Of a DNA stretch of 64,000 nucleotides, positions 11,401-24,459 are shown one piece after another. The stretch is from positions 27,935,932-27,999,931 of the forward strand of contig OY743183.1 of NCBI GenBank assembly GCA_963555705.1. Reading direction: 5' to 3'. How positions within the stretch are numbered: position 1 is the first letter of the stretch; the number at the start of each line of letters is the position of its first letter. Position numbers and translations under genes: made by a program. Source of the stretch: Ligustrum vulgare (taxonomy: Eukaryota > Streptophyta > Magnoliopsida > Lamiales > Oleaceae). Below the pieces are notes generated by a model, which saw only the letters and a program-made list of their open reading frames with translations, made no database searches and was not told where the DNA came from.

Positions 11401-12557
11401 GGCTAAAATAAAATTTCGAAACCTAAAGGAGAAAAATCTAGGATGATAATTAATTATGAAAGATTAAAACTTATACATAAGAATTGAGTTATCCAATCCC
11501 AAACCAACAAGTATTATTTAACCAAATTAGGGAAAATAAGTATTTCTCTAAATTTGATCTAAAATCAGGATTTTATCATATTAGGTTAACTCAAGAATCT
11601 AGACATTTAATAGTTTTTATAGTACCACAAGAATTTTATGAATGAAATATTTTACCATTGTATTTAAAAATAATCCAGGATAATTCCAAAGATATATGGA
11701 TAATATATTTAAAGACTACTACAATTTTATTACAATATATATTGATGATGTTCTTATTTACTTTGAAACTAGAAAAGATCATATAAAACATCTTAATGTT
11801 TTTGTAGTTATTGTAAAAAAAATGGAATTATATTATCAGCTACAAAAATGAAAATAGCTAAAGAAAAAGAAGAATTTTTAGGATCTATAATTAGTTAAGA
11901 AGGAATTAAACTCCAAAAACACATGTATAGAAATTCAGGAGTACTACAATTATATAAAAGATAAAACACAATTACAAACCTTTTTAGGACTTGTAAATCA
12001 GACTAGAAAGTATATACCTAACTTAGCAAAATATTTAATTTCCTTACAAAATAGGTTAAAAGGAAAAAGTAGATGGAGTGCATAGTCCAAAGATGATGAA
12101 GAAGAAGTACAAAAAACTAAAGATCTTTGTAAAAAATTACCAAAATTAGAAGTACCTAAAAAAGAATGTGAATGGATTCTAGAAATAGATGCATGTGAAA
12201 CATCATGGGGAACAGTTCTTAAATATATTTATCCAAAAGAGGATGAGGAGAAAATTGCACAATATGCTAAGCGAAAATTTTACTCAATTCCAAACTAATT
12301 ATTATATTAATGAACAAGAACTATTATAGCTGTGAAATTTGCTATTAAGAAGTTTGAATTATTTATTATTACTACAAAAGTCAAAGAACCAATAATACTA
12401 AGGTTAAGTATTGGTTAACTGTAGAGATTGATCCAACTATTGCTAATAAAATATTAATTAGATGTCAAGTAGAACTTAGTCATTACGATTTTGAAAATAT
12501 TCATATTAAAGGAACTGACAATGTCATTGCAGATTATTTATCCAAGCATGGATGAAT
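11400..12557 (+). pseudogene. Endogenous Caulimoviridae-like reverse transcriptase and RNase H, broken
   Basis: This is the polymerase region of a plant pararetrovirus. Visible landmarks in order are an 'RMIINYERLN'-like start, a 'KFDLKSGFYHIRL' RT motif near 11540-11595, a 'YIDDVLIY' catalytic box near 11735-11760, an RNase H start with 'EIDACETSWGTVL' near 12180-12215, and a terminal 'GTDNVIADYLSKHG' near 12510-12555. Stops and frame changes interrupt it repeatedly (for example after 'QEFYE' near 11643 and near 12295), so no functional enzyme can be made. RNase H is followed by another ORF and a promoter rather than by integrase. That separates it from LTR retrotransposons. Confidence 0.8.
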
Positions 12558-12631
12558 GGCATAAGAGAGTAGAGGAACTTAATTTGGCAATTATTTAAAT
12601 AAACATCAATTATACAAATCTATTCCATCGT

Positions 12632-13656
12632 GTGAATACTTGCATGGCACATATTGTACAAATTAACAATGAGCTATCTTTTTACAAATCAATGGTTCAT
12701 TCTCTTGAGAAAATGTACAAAGGAGGGTCTCATTCTTCTCCAGTGAAGAATTTATCAATAGAACTTCCTGTTGAGGAAGAAATATCTAATCTATCAATTT
12801 TTGGAAGTTCATCTTCCAAAGCCATTGGCAAATCTATTGAACCATCTAAGGAGATTTTTTTAGAAGCTGCCAAGAAGCCAGCAATTGTAACAAAAGAACT
12901 ATCAGAAAGGGAGAAGACCATGAAGAAACTAGAAACATACATGAAGTATATATGCGGAGTATCTAAACAAGAGAACAAAAGAAGGAGATTGGCTAAGAAC
13001 AATTAGCCCCCAAAAAATTAACAAAACAATTATACTACCAGCCATAGAACCAAGAGCAGTTAGAGGACAATGACTTATTCGGCGCATCTACCTAGCAGAG
13101 ATATGAAGGAAATATCATAATTACCTAATCCTACCAAAGCAGCAGTAAAAACATACTTTGGTATAACCAAAGTTGGAAAGATCTATGTTAGGATTTACTC
13201 AGCCATCCTAGAATTTATTGATGATGACTATCTAAAGGAAGAATATATTATAAAACTTGGAGTAACTAGCAAAGCTATCCTTGCAGAACAAAAAATTAAC
13301 CCATTTAACAAGAAAGAACAAACCCAAGCCATTCCAGGAAAAAGGGCTTTGGGATTCAGAATCATGTACACAGAACTAAGAGATACCCTTACACAAATTA
13401 ATGTTTGGTATACAAATCTAATGACAATAAATTATTGATCTATAACATTGCAAGAGTTAAACAAGTTAATGGTCTATTATGGATATTAAAAGAATATGCT
13501 GAGAATATACTTATCAGCAACTTGGATCTAAGTCAAGAAGCCTATAATTATCTACATCAGGTAGAAACGAGCTACAAGTGTAAAAGTGGTGGGACCTACT
13601 CAATTAAAATGAAGACGAGACTTATCTTGTCTAAATATGAATTATTCAAGGCATGA
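12632..13656 (+). pseudogene. Endogenous Caulimoviridae-like late ORF (after RNase H), broken
   Basis: Two open stretches, 12632-13006 and 13405-13656, with further coding-like sequence between (13070-13400, containing a 'FIDDDYLKEEYIIKLGVTSKA' type segment). The first has a Ser/Glu-rich part and a Lys/Arg-rich tail. The position between RNase H and the viral promoter is where Caulimoviridae encode an inclusion-body/transactivator-type protein in some genera. I see no motif that fixes this, so the function is inferred from order only. Stops near 13006 and frame shifts before 13405 break it. Confidence 0.5.
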
Positions 13657-13779
13657 GGGTCTAGATCAATGTGATAATTTCGAAAAATGGCAAAAATTAT
13701 TTTAATCTTATCTCTACTTTATCTACTTTAATTGTAAGCCATTTATGTAAGAGTTATGGAATCTTATCTTGTCCCTCAA

Positions 13780-13880
13780 CTTAGCTTTTATCAACTATAA
13801 AAGGAAAATTCTCTCCTCATTGTAAGCACCCGAAATGGTTTTCATCAATAAAGATCTATATTCTCTCCATCTATTGTCTT
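13780..13880 (+). promoter_or_regulatory. Pararetrovirus-like promoter and poly(A) region
   Basis: 'caactataaaaggaaaattctctcct' supplies a TATA box followed by a pyrimidine-rich start region, then 'aataaag' near 13849 and more 'ttctctcc'. The arrangement (TATA, short leader, poly(A) signal, located just after the last ORF) matches the pregenomic-RNA promoter of Caulimoviridae. Some sequence runs are broken across lines and the exact start is inferred. Confidence 0.55.
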
Positions 13881-14450
13881 ACTTTTCATTCCTAGTTCAA
13901 ATTTTCTTCCACCAAATCAATCCAGAAACACCAACAGAAGGTATGAGTAACTAAACTCCACCCAGATATATATATATGAAGCCACTAAATAGTTAGTAAT
14001 ACTCTATTTATTATGAATTCATACGTTTATTCTTTATAAAAATTTTGTTAAAAGAGTACATCAAGATGTAGGAAATGAAACTAGATTGTGTTGAACCTCT
14101 TTGAAGTGTTTGTCTAAGTGTTAAGCATAAAGTATTGGAGTAAGTCTTTCGAGCATCCATTAATGCACGAGTCTTTCGAGCAACAACGATCTCCTATGAA
14201 GCCGTATCTAATATTTAGATAAATAACTGAAGAATATTAGGTTAAAAATCTTTTAAAAACATATTTACAAAGAAGCATGATGGACCTATAGACAGTATAA
14301 ATATTGTTAATTATTTATGGTGGATTATCTATTGCTTTTTTCAGCGAGTTTTTATTTGAATCTTATTATCAGAATTATATTATTTAAATTATCATCTTGT
14401 TTATGATATTGCTTACATGTTTTTACATATGTTGACAATCTGTTTTTACC
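13881..14450. other. Leader-like spacer of the viral repeat, no gene
   Basis: About 570 bases between the viral promoter and the next virus-like reading frame. It contains no convincing ORF and could be the long structured leader of a pararetrovirus, but I could not identify a primer site in it. Confidence 0.35.
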
Positions 14451-14885
14451 ATGTCCGGATTAACTATTGAAAGAGAAATTAAAATTATTTGAAGAATATT
14501 AGAAGAAATAACTCTTATAATTAGAAATAATATAATATATTCAGAATATATAAGAAGTCTCCAGGAAAGAATAGACTTATTAGACTCCAGATTTCAGAAT
14601 TTAAGAAATAGAATTAATAATTCTAATTGACTATTTAAGTTTCATGATTTATGAATTCAATACCTCCTTTGATTAGTCTATGCCCAATAATCATTGACGA
14701 ATATAATATCTAAATAGAGAAACAAATATACAATTAGAATACATAAGAAAATATTTAGGAAGACATTATAAATTATTAGATTCAGCAATTAAAAATTATC
14801 CAGATAGAGATATTTCATTACTTGAAAGAATGATCATAAATAGAGATTAAAAAAAACTAAAAGGACAATATAGTAATTATACATT
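14451..14885 (+). pseudogene. Second start of the endogenous pararetrovirus genome, broken small ORFs
   Basis: AT-rich, Lys/Glu/Ile/Arg-rich coding-like sequence starts with an ATG at 14451. Another frame at 14700-14850 contains 'YIRKYLGRHYKLLDS'. Composition and position (downstream of the promoter) resemble the 4.5-5.2 kb block, as expected if the integrated virus DNA was longer than one genome length or if two copies joined head to tail. Stops break it. Confidence 0.45.
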
Positions 14886-14899
14886 TAAAAAATCTTGTC

Positions 14900-16135
14900 T
14901 TCTAGTGGGATTGTCATCTTACTTGTACATCTAGCATAATCCAATATATATTTCGAGGAATTTAGTGAATTTTTGACAAAATATCGTAACTCTATTTGAA
15001 CAAACGAATTTATGTGATGTTTTAAACCAAAACTAAGAAAATTAACTAAAGAATTAAAATTGCAAGATTATTTTGTTTTTAAAATGATTGTAAAGTAGTT
15101 GGGATTCACGATTTCACCTATCCAATTAAATTAACTCAAATTCCAGTTTTATTTCCTAAATATGCAATCGGTCGAATAGACTAATGCATATTGAAATTCC
15201 TCTCTCGAGTTTAAATCAATTCTACCTAAATAAGTCAACCACGTATCTCTACAGAGGGTCCGAATATTCCTTATATAGATACAATAAATACAAGAATTCA
15301 CACACGACCGCGATAATAAAAAAAGTATATCTCTATCTCTTGTCCAATCATCGGATTTATTACCTTGATCTAAGTTATTAACTGACCTCTTAGGTTATGA
15401 AAATGACTCATTAAATCATGAACTAGTGGTCAATTAACTCATGCATTAAATGTAGTAATAAATCAATACATGCAACGAATCATTAAAACAACGGAATATG
15501 GAATTAAGATATTAAGTTAGGCTACATCATTCATCCCAACATGAAATTTAGTTACCCATCATGTTTAAAAAACAACAAAAAATAAAGAAAAACGTTAATT
15601 GAAAATAACATAAGAGAATGGAAAGCTTGCACAAAGTATCGATTCTCCACGTGATCTTCAACTCTCGCCCCTTTGTTATGCTTGATCTCCCAAGAATTTG
15701 ACGTGAAAATTTCAATCATGGCTTGTTCTTAGGTAAGGCAAAGGTCCAAAAGTCGTGGCTCATATGTTGTATTTATAGGTATTGCAACTTCAGTCATCCA
15801 CTTTCAATTGAAGCAATTTGGTCCCCATACTTTAGAATCATCTCAATTAGCTCGTTTCAACTCTCAACAACTTCAATTGGGTCCTTCAAATCTTAACTTA
15901 TTCACTTTTTCACCTTGTCTCTTTCCTGGTTAACGTCATTAACCTCTCAATTGCTCAATTTAGCTAAAAAAGGATACAATTGTGCATTTTTCCCATCAAT
16001 TGCTTCATTCTCAAGATTTTGGGATATTTTCTGCAATATAAACAAATAAACACAAATTAAGAAGGATTTATTCTAAAACAATAATATAATATTCTAATTT
16101 TGACATATAAATAAGTGTATAAAATACACTTATCA
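14900..16135 (-). mobile_element. 3' LTR of the minus-strand Tat/Athila-type element
   Basis: On the minus strand it begins TGATAAGTGTATTTTATACAC at 16135. Sequence from about 14940 to 16135 aligns throughout with 27,380-28,772 (for example 'tctttgaacaggcaaatttg', the 'ctaaataagtcaac' block and 'ctcaagattttgggatattttctg'). The far end near 14,900 is worn and its exact edge is uncertain. The adjoining sequence 16136-16175 read on the minus strand contains 'GTTCGAGGACGAACAATAAT', typical of the stretch before the 3' LTR of plant gypsy elements. Confidence 0.75.
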
Positions 16136-17325
16136 AATATCTCTAAAATAGAATTATTGTTCGTCCTCGAACAAAGTAGAATGAAACTAATGAATCAAAA
16201 TAGCAGAATAACAATTATTTTTATCATGTCAACATGTTTACCATATGCCTCAATAATCCGGTTCACGTCGTACTTTAGCATAGAATTTTGAACAACAGCA
16301 TAAAAATAGTTCTATTTATTTCATTCCAGATTTTCAAGTGTGTGTGTGAATAGCCAAAGTTAAACGCATACTTATGCAAATATATAATTAAAACTATGTA
16401 GCTTATTATACAGAATTAAGCACGAATTCCATGTTGTCAACCTAATGAATTCCTTTCATAGCTCATGGATGATTACAACTTACTGTTTTTCTTTCACATC
16501 CTCGATTTTTATCTATAGTGGTTTCTAAACATATTCTTTGCATTTTTCCGTACAAGATAGTCAAAATTAGAAGTATGCATGCACAACAAGTTAAAGGTAA
16601 GCAATCCCCAATTCTACACCCTTAATCTCTACAATTTGAGTCAACAAGGCTTATATCATGCATTTTTTTGTGGACGACTCTTTCTTTTTATTTTCCCCAT
16701 CTTTTATCATCTTTGTGTAATACTTTTCTCATTTGCTTTCTATATAACCCCTTTAGCAAGCTTTAGGTCTATGACTCCCAGGTCAGATGACTTTAGAGCA
16801 CCAGGTTCAGAGAACCCTTCAAACTTAATTAACCTAGTCACAAAGATGACAAAGAAAAGTTAAAGATATTTGATTGTCTTATGTGTAAGTCCACTCTCCC
16901 TTAGGCTTTCTAATTGACCCCTATAACAAGCTTTAGGTTGATAGCTCCCAACTCATTTGAGTTTAGGGCACCAGGTTTCAAAACTCTTACAAGCTTACTT
17001 GCTCGAGTCCAAAAGGCTACGAAGAGTAGAATAGGACCTTTTGCATTTTTCTTTTTTATACTAGTTTTGGTTTACACCCGTTGACCAAACTATTTTAACT
17101 AAAGTGCAAAACCAAGAATCACAAACCTCCAACCCATCAAAACATACACATTCTAACCATTCCACCCCAAACTTTCTTTGTGAGCTTTTTGGTTCTATTT
17201 GAGGGAGGAAGTGCCTAAAGATCTAAGTTTAGGGATTAACAAGTCATTCCTAAGTTCAAGTTGCATACATAAGCCCCACATATATTAAACATATCCTTAC
17301 ACAAGTAGTAACACAACAATTACTA
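16136..17325 (-). mobile_element. Internal region of the minus-strand Tat/Athila-type element (3' part)
   Basis: Non-coding in all frames apart from short chance ORFs. It contains two related copies of a 'tataac..caagctttaggt' to 'gcaccaggttt' segment at about 16745-16830 and 16918-16985, a repeated feature of the long 3' non-coding part of such elements. No gag or pol motif is visible. Confidence 0.55.
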
Positions 17326-18999
17326 TGTAACGGCCCGAGTTCTATATACCCGGAACGTCACTTCATCATTGCAAACTAACTTTCAAAATGATAATTAAGT
17401 GGAAAATGACTGAAATTTAATTCACGTAACTTCATAAAAATTTATTCAAATTGTCAATAGATCGGAAATGGGAATAACTTGACAAAATAGATAAATTTAC
17501 CATTTCAAATAAAACATTTTGAAAGACTCAATAATAGCCACCATCGTATGCCTCGTCGCCAACTCCATCATTTGCAAAATTGTTTTTGGAAGACGTGAGT
17601 ATTTAATAGAAATACTCAGTAGACTCGTGCACAATAATAATTTGATATTATACATTTAAAACACATAATCATGATATTCAAGTCTTAGGTTTCTAACGAT
17701 CCCTAGTAGTCTCATGCATTTAAGCAATTAAAATCTCGTAACTTAGTCTCATGTTCAAAAAGCAAGTAATTCATGAACACATTCATACATGCTAAATTTA
17801 CAACCCAAATAATCATTGATACGCACTTTTGAAAATCTAAATTTGTAAATAAGAGTCTACCTTATCTCTCAAGTTTTGAGCAACCAAATAAAACTTATAA
17901 TTCTTTCGTGCCTTGTCTAGTTCTATAAAATAAATAAATGACTAATATTAGGCTTTTGGATAAAGCAAGCTTTATAAATGGATTTATGTAAAAGAAAATA
18001 GAGCTTTAAGAGGTTTTAAAATGAAAGGACTGACTCGTAAGACTTAGAAATCTTTATGGCTGAAAACATAATCTAGGAAAATTTAGGGGCTGAAATAAAA
18101 TATTTTAAAATTGTAGAGAATAAATTAAATTATTTTGAAACCTAAGGACTTATGGAGTAAATTTACCAAAAATCAAATTATTAAAAATATCAAATCATTC
18201 CCCCCCCCCCTCTCTCTCATTTTAGCAAGAGAGACAGAGACAGAGAGGATAGGGATGGCGATTAGCCATCTCTGATCTGTGCTACGGCGGCTCAGTCGAC
18301 GATGGCTCTGCCTGCACGTGGCAGCGGTGGGAGTGGGGTGTGTGTGTGTGTGAAAGGGAAGAATTTTTGGATGAATTTGTTGTGGAATTAAGACTTGTAT
18401 TCGGTTTTGGATTTTGTGACTTTTCAGGCAACGAAGAGGCCAAGGGTCGAGGTAAGTTCCTGGGCTTTGTTTCTTCTTGATTTTTGGTTTGTTTTTGAGT
18501 GTCAATATTAGGTAAATCGAAGTGATCAGTGATGGTTAAGGGTGATTTGGTCCGCTGCATGGTCTGGGCGACGTTTGTGTTGTGGGAAAATCGGAGTTGA
18601 GCTCTTTGAGGAGGCAGTCTGGTGACTACAGATTTTGTACATTGGCAGAGCTGGTTCGGGCATGGTGGCTACCGGAGTGGTGATGCTAAAGGTGTGGATT
18701 GGTTATGGTAAACTCGATTGTTATGAATGTGTACATTGTTGAAGTGTATAATTGGGGAAATCCTTACCAAAATTTTCAGTGATGTGTGAGGAAAATGGGT
18801 TGAAGAGGAAGGAGGATAGTTATAGGTTGGTATGGAATTTGAAGAAAATTGTAACTTACAAATTCATTGCAAGAAATTGATGATGAAATTGATTGTAGGG
18901 AGATTTTTGTTTATTAAAAATGAATTAGCTGGAGTTACTAATTCTGTATATAGGATGAAATTTAAATAGCAATAGTAATGAAATTTCTTGGTCACTACA
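17326..18999 (-). mobile_element. Shortened solo LTR, TGTAGCGACC family, reverse orientation
   Basis: Reads TGTAACGGCC at 17326 and ends GGTCACTACA at 18999, that is, TGTAGTGACC...GGCCGTTACA on the minus strand. Flanks TACTA (17321-17325) and GACTA (19000-19004) match at four of five bases. At 1.67 kb it is shorter than its relatives (about 2.5-3.5 kb). It keeps the conserved hairpin (17594-17630), the TCTCTC block near 18210 and a GTAAGT-bearing segment near 18450. Confidence 0.75.
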
Positions 19000-19901
19000 G
19001 ACTATGTGTGCATGAATATGAAATCAAGCAAGATATAACTAGTCAATAAAATTCATGGTTTGAAGTTGTCCAATATTCCAGCCAAAGCACAATTTGATCC
19101 ATACTATATCATAGGCAATAAATATGTCAACAAAAATTTCAAATTTTTTCAAAATTTTCAAGTTTTTTTAGTGATTTTTTTTTTAAAAAAAAAAATTATC
19201 CCAATAAAAATCAAATAAATGCATGGAATGAATAGACCGAATATGAAACAAATATCATGAATGAGATTTTCCACCCCCCGAAATAGAAAGAAACATTGTC
19301 CTCAATGTTTGTCAAATAGATATAAATATGCAAAATAGAACAAAAGAGAGTATTAATACTTCCCATGTGTGATGAAGATGTTTCTTTTCCTTAAAGCTTT
19401 CATTTGATTGCGCTTGGATGAATTTGATCCTTTCTTGCATTGCCCAATTTGGTTCGAGGTGTTTTAATTGGTGTGTTCCTTGCAACCAAAAGATAAATAA
19501 CTTTAGAAGTCATGTACATCAATAAAAAATGTAAGTTCAACATCAACACCCCCAAACTAAAGATAAAGCAAAATCCTGAATTTTCAAATATGGTCGACCA
19601 TACATATTCAAGCCCCCACATCGCATAGAAAAACAAAAATTTCTCTAGGCCATCTTTTGATATGTTAAAGTTCACAACATGGTCTACAACATATTAAAAA
19701 TTCAAATCATTTGGAGTTCAATAGGGTCATGAAACATTGTGGATAAGAAGGTGACATGAGCTAATTTTCAGGTTCAATGGCCTGCAATGGCCTTGCAATA
19801 GGGCTGCCATGGTGCAAGAATGATTTTCATGAATTTCATGCAATGTAAAGATCCAAACCTTGAACTAATCACACACATTCAATACTAAACATGTCATGAA
19901 T
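19000..19901 (-). mobile_element. Internal region of the minus-strand Tat/Athila-type element (middle)
   Basis: AT-rich, with no protein motif recognised. It is assigned to the large element only because it lies between nested insertions with their own target duplications. Confidence 0.4.
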
Positions 19902-22679
19902 TGTAATACCCCAAACTTCAAACTAAAACTTGGCCAATATCATTCATGCATCATATATTGTTGACATTGCCATTTGCATTTACATTGATAATCCATTGTG
20001 CTTTCTGTTGAAATGATACATTCAATTATTGAGGTTTTAAAGTATTATTCTTTGAACTTCCCAAATTAGGCGATCGATTTTATGTTGAGCTATGGTATAG
20101 AATTAGGTCGATCAAGTGGTGGATATTGGATTGTTACTCAACAATAATTTGGAAAGCATCGTACTTTTGATCGGTGAGATCTTACGCTTTTATTTCAGAT
20201 TGATTAAGTTTATCCTAGACCTAGTTAAGTAAGTAACACAATTTGGATATTAGGTATAAGATTTTATGATCACAATGTTATATTATTAAGCTCAAGTGAA
20301 GTGATAAGTACTGAAGTGGGAATTATAGAAATCGGTCGAGAATCGGTTGCCAATAGGGAACAGATTTGAATCAACGGTTGAGGAAATTACTTTATCATCA
20401 AAATTGGGATCCTAATGGTTATTAAATTAAATGTTAAACTCTTGAAATGTGTTAAGGACACGTGAATTGGACTTCAGGAGGCTGGTGCAAAATCTGAATT
20501 AAATAGGAGCTGCCACCTCATCCTTGCTTTTGTCCACTTGTGCTTTGATAGTTTGTTTCTTAACCTCTAAGGAACTTATCATGACTCCACTCATTTAAAC
20601 CTTATCCATACCATTTAAGACACAAAACAACTCCCTAAATATGTCCTCAAATGCTCCCAAGTGAAAGAAGACATTAGAAAGATGAATAGAAGTAAGAAGG
20701 ACTCACTAGTAAGTATCACGGTTTTGAGGTTTTAATCCATTTCTTTTGAGTGTTTTATTAACTTTTAAGTCTCTGAACTTAAGGTGATATTGGTATGTTT
20801 TTTTTAATTTATGATGACAAGAGAATGGTTAGTTATTGAAAGAAAATGAGTACAACTTTGAAGGCAGAATCTGGAATTGATGATCTTTGATGATTTAGCC
20901 ATTGGTTTTGAATTATATCTTTAGGAATAATGTATTAATCGATTTGAATGTTTTTATATATGAGTTTAAATGGATTTTAAATGAGTTTTTGGGGTAGAAC
21001 ATGAATTGAAGCATGATAATTAGAGTGGAACTCAAAAGAGCTTTTGTGAAATTCTTAGTTTGATGTACTGTGAAAATGAATTGTTTTTGAGGCCTTAATT
21101 CCTGAAATTTGGGTGATGTTGGGACATTATTACCTTCACATACATGTCATACATGTATGGTAAGAGTTTTGGAATGAATGGATATCATTAAGGGTGCGAA
21201 AATAGGAATGAATCAACCTGCGCCGCAACTGAAATTTAAAGTCGGAATCTGTCCATTTTCAGATTTTGCATAGTTTCACCCTTACATGTTTACCATTCAC
21301 CTCTAAAGCTTGGGAAGTTGATTTGAATTAGTTTTAGGACATTATTGATCCAAATAAATATGTTTTACCTACATTGAACTTGGAAATAGGGGGAAGTTTG
21401 GGACTACTACTTGAAGTCCTAGTGTTATCTAGATTGTCTTGACATTAATGGTCCTAGTGAAGGAATGTGTGTATTAAGCTTATGAACTTAAGAGCCATGT
21501 TTAATACTAAGTAAAAATAAAGGTTATTTGACGCCTTTAAGTGGAAAGGACTTGACTTACACCGTAGAGAACGCACACAGAGAGGCGAAAGGTAAGTAAA
21601 AATCCATTTACAACTACAATGCAAGAGCATAGTAATTGTTGGAAAATTTTATATCTTATGTTGAACACAATGATTGAATATGTGTTCGAGACATCATTTT
21701 TATCATGTATTTTATGCATGAGCATTGGCATGTGCATGCACAACATATTATAGAGTTTGATATCTAGCATGCACGACATGATTTGAGAAGTGAATCATAT
21801 TGCAAAATATTTTATTGACCACTACTAGGGCACCGAGGCATCCTTTGATATTTGTTGCCAAGTAAGTGAGACCTCTTGGTGAACACAAGGAGAGATAGGG
21901 AGAGTCCTTGGTGGGTTACGGGAGGGTGGACCACTTGAGTGTGCCTTTGTTATGTTATGATTATTGACACCGTGTGTGGGATACTTCTTGGGTGATCATA
22001 GAGGGTGATAGGAGATCTACCTCTAGTGATCACAGGAGGCTGGTCCACTCGACTGTGTCAATGACATATTGGCCATTGGATTATTGATATTGATTTGATA
22101 TTGCATAGAGCTCTTTCCGGTGCAAAGTAGATTGGTCAAGGGCCCAGTAAAAAGAAATTATTTCAATCAAAATGTTTTGAGCTCATCCTGGTTAATATTT
22201 GAATATAATACATTCATAACCTTATGTTTTTGAACAAAATTGCACGATTGTACATGCATGATTTTTACTTAGTGGGCATTAGCACATGTAGTTCTTGCAT
22301 TGTAGGTGAGCATGGAACTTCATAGATGATCTTTCTGGCTGTGAAGCTCTTACAGGATTTCGAGGATTGATGTACATGGATGACGACCTGCAGGGTTATT
22401 TTGTGGACTATCTTTTGGTTCTAAAGTCTTTTGTACTGTATTTTGGAATCTTATAATGCATGTATATATGACTTATAAAGTGGGGTTGTTTATACTTTTG
22501 TAACCTCAATGTAAAATGTTTTCAGTAAGTCTATATAGTCTTCTTTTCTCTCGATATACTATTGTTATATTGTGAGAATGCTTACGCCATATTTATAAAA
22601 AAAAAAAATTGATCGCATATTTAGATCGAGTAATTAGTTTTCAACTTTTATACAAAATTGTCTAAAAAAGGGTGTGACA
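19902..22679 (+). mobile_element. Solo LTR, TGTAATACCCC...GGGTGTGACA type (Ty3/gypsy)
   Basis: Begins TGTAATACCCC and ends GGGTGTGACA with a perfect 5-bp duplication TGAAT (19897-19901 and 22680-22684). The 2.78 kb length and the TGTAAYACCCC/GTGACA ends suit Del/Tekay-type chromoviruses. It is clearly a different family from the TGTAGCGACC LTRs. No internal domain is present. Confidence 0.88.
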
Positions 22680-23231
22680 TGAATATATATGCTCAGAAGA
22701 ATTTCTCAAAATTGATCAAAAATCTCTTTGTGGCATTTCATCAAACACTTGGAGTACATTGTGGAAGGGTACGCATAGAGTTAGAAATATGGATCGACCC
22801 AAAATTTTCACCTAATATAGCACAATCCACAAAAACAATTGACTAACCTAAGCTCATATTTCAATCCTCATGAAATTAAATTTCACAATTTCATACCTTT
22901 TGAATGGATTTTGAGGTGATAAGAGCAAAGTATTTGATGCAATTTAGTGTTGATGATATGCACAAAAATTACAAATAAAAAAAGGGGTGATTTGGGGAGA
23001 GAACGAATTTGTAAAGTTGAAAAATGAATTAATGAAGGAAATACTTAAAACTGTCGTTCTGCTCAAAAAATGCTTGCGCAATCGTACAGACAAATTGTCC
23101 CACGATCGGGCGATTATTTTGGAAGAGGTTCAAAATTTTTCTTGTTTTGAGTTTCAAACCTGTTTTTAACCCCAAATTACTTTATGATTTGTGCTATGCT
23201 CTACTTAACATCATCTTCATGATCAAAACTC

Positions 23232-23268
<37 letters not shown>
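23232..23268. repeat. (GT)n microsatellite
   Basis: Uninterrupted alternating TG of about 35 bases followed by CGCGCG. Confidence 0.95.
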
Positions 23269-23494
23269 ACTTTTTGGGATGACAATGATAGCCTAGTCTA
23301 ACTAAAACATGCAAAATAAAAAAAAAAATACCTAAACATGCAAAATTGTAAAATATGCGAAGTCATTTTACATGCGAACTAAAAAGTTAGCAAGCATCAA
23401 AACATGTAAACTAACAAGTCATTTTACATGAAAAATAAAAATTTAGCAAGCATCAAAACATGTAATTAGTCATGCATGCATCTAAAATGAAATA

Positions 23495-23789
23495 CTCCCT
23501 CCGTCCCAAAAAGATAGTTCACTATTCCTTTTTCGTCCATCCCCAAAAAGATAGTCCACTTTCTTTTTTGAGAGTAAAGCTAATATTTTATGTCCCATTT
23601 TGCCTTTATTTAATGTACTTTTCATTAGTCTAAATGAATTTATACTCTTTCAATTTTGTGGGAAACTATAAAATTTGTTAGGGGTATATTAGGAAAAGGT
23701 CGTAAAGCTTATTTTTCCAACAACATTAATTGACATTTCTTAATCAGTGTGAAAACGAGTAGGGGACTGTCTTTGTGGGACGGAGGGAG
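23495..23789. mobile_element. Stowaway-type MITE (Tc1/mariner)
   Basis: Ends CTCCCTCCGTCCC and GGGACGGAGGGAG are perfect inverted repeats, flanked by TA on both sides (23493-23494 and 23790-23791). The 295-bp length and ends are the standard plant Stowaway pattern. Confidence 0.95.
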
Positions 23790-24459
23790 TATGAAATAAC
23801 AAATTAAAGCATATAATAAATAAAAGGAAAGAAAGTTGGGTTGCCTCCCAATAAGCTTTCCGTTTATAGTCTTAAGTCTGACTTTTTACTGTGACGTTCA
23901 CGAAACTCTAAATGAGGCTTTTGATGATCTTCTTTGTTTGTGTTGATTGAATTTGCTCCAATTTGCATTTAATTACAAGATTTTACCTTGCCCATGTCAT
24001 ATATATTGAAACTTCCGCTCAATTCGAACTTCAATATGTAAACTTCAATTATCTCATTGGTGCCAATGATGATATCAATTTTTGCGTATTAATTGAAGTT
24101 AGAGGGATGCATGGTAAAGTTGATATCCTTAAGGATCACCTTGTTTGTCTGCTCTTCTGTGATCAACTCATCTTTCTTCAATTGGTCTTCATTTTTTATT
24201 GAAGTTTCCTAAGGCTCGATGTCTGGAAATTGAATTGTTAACATTTGGAGAATGACATCTTCATGGAAACTATTTTCTTCTGGTTGATCCACTCTTTCAG
24301 GTTGTTCTTCTTTTTCTTCAGATGTTTCAACCATGTCTGACTCATTTGATCTTTTCACTTGACTTTCTGGCAACTCCACTAGATAAAAGTTTCCCACACA
24401 ATCAATCTTCCACAAACCATCCTGAGGTGCAATAGGAGAATCATATAAAGCATGATTTC

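Larger units (their letters stand above)
22685..24459 (-). mobile_element. Internal region of the minus-strand Tat/Athila-type element (5' half)
   Basis: Contains 'ttgggttgcctcccaataagc' near 23837, a phrase common in non-coding parts of Tat/Ogre-type plant elements. A Glu-rich minus-strand open frame (24209-24415, 68 codons) is of unknown nature. No gag, protease, RT or integrase motif is seen. A (GT)n run and a MITE lie inside. Confidence 0.5.
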
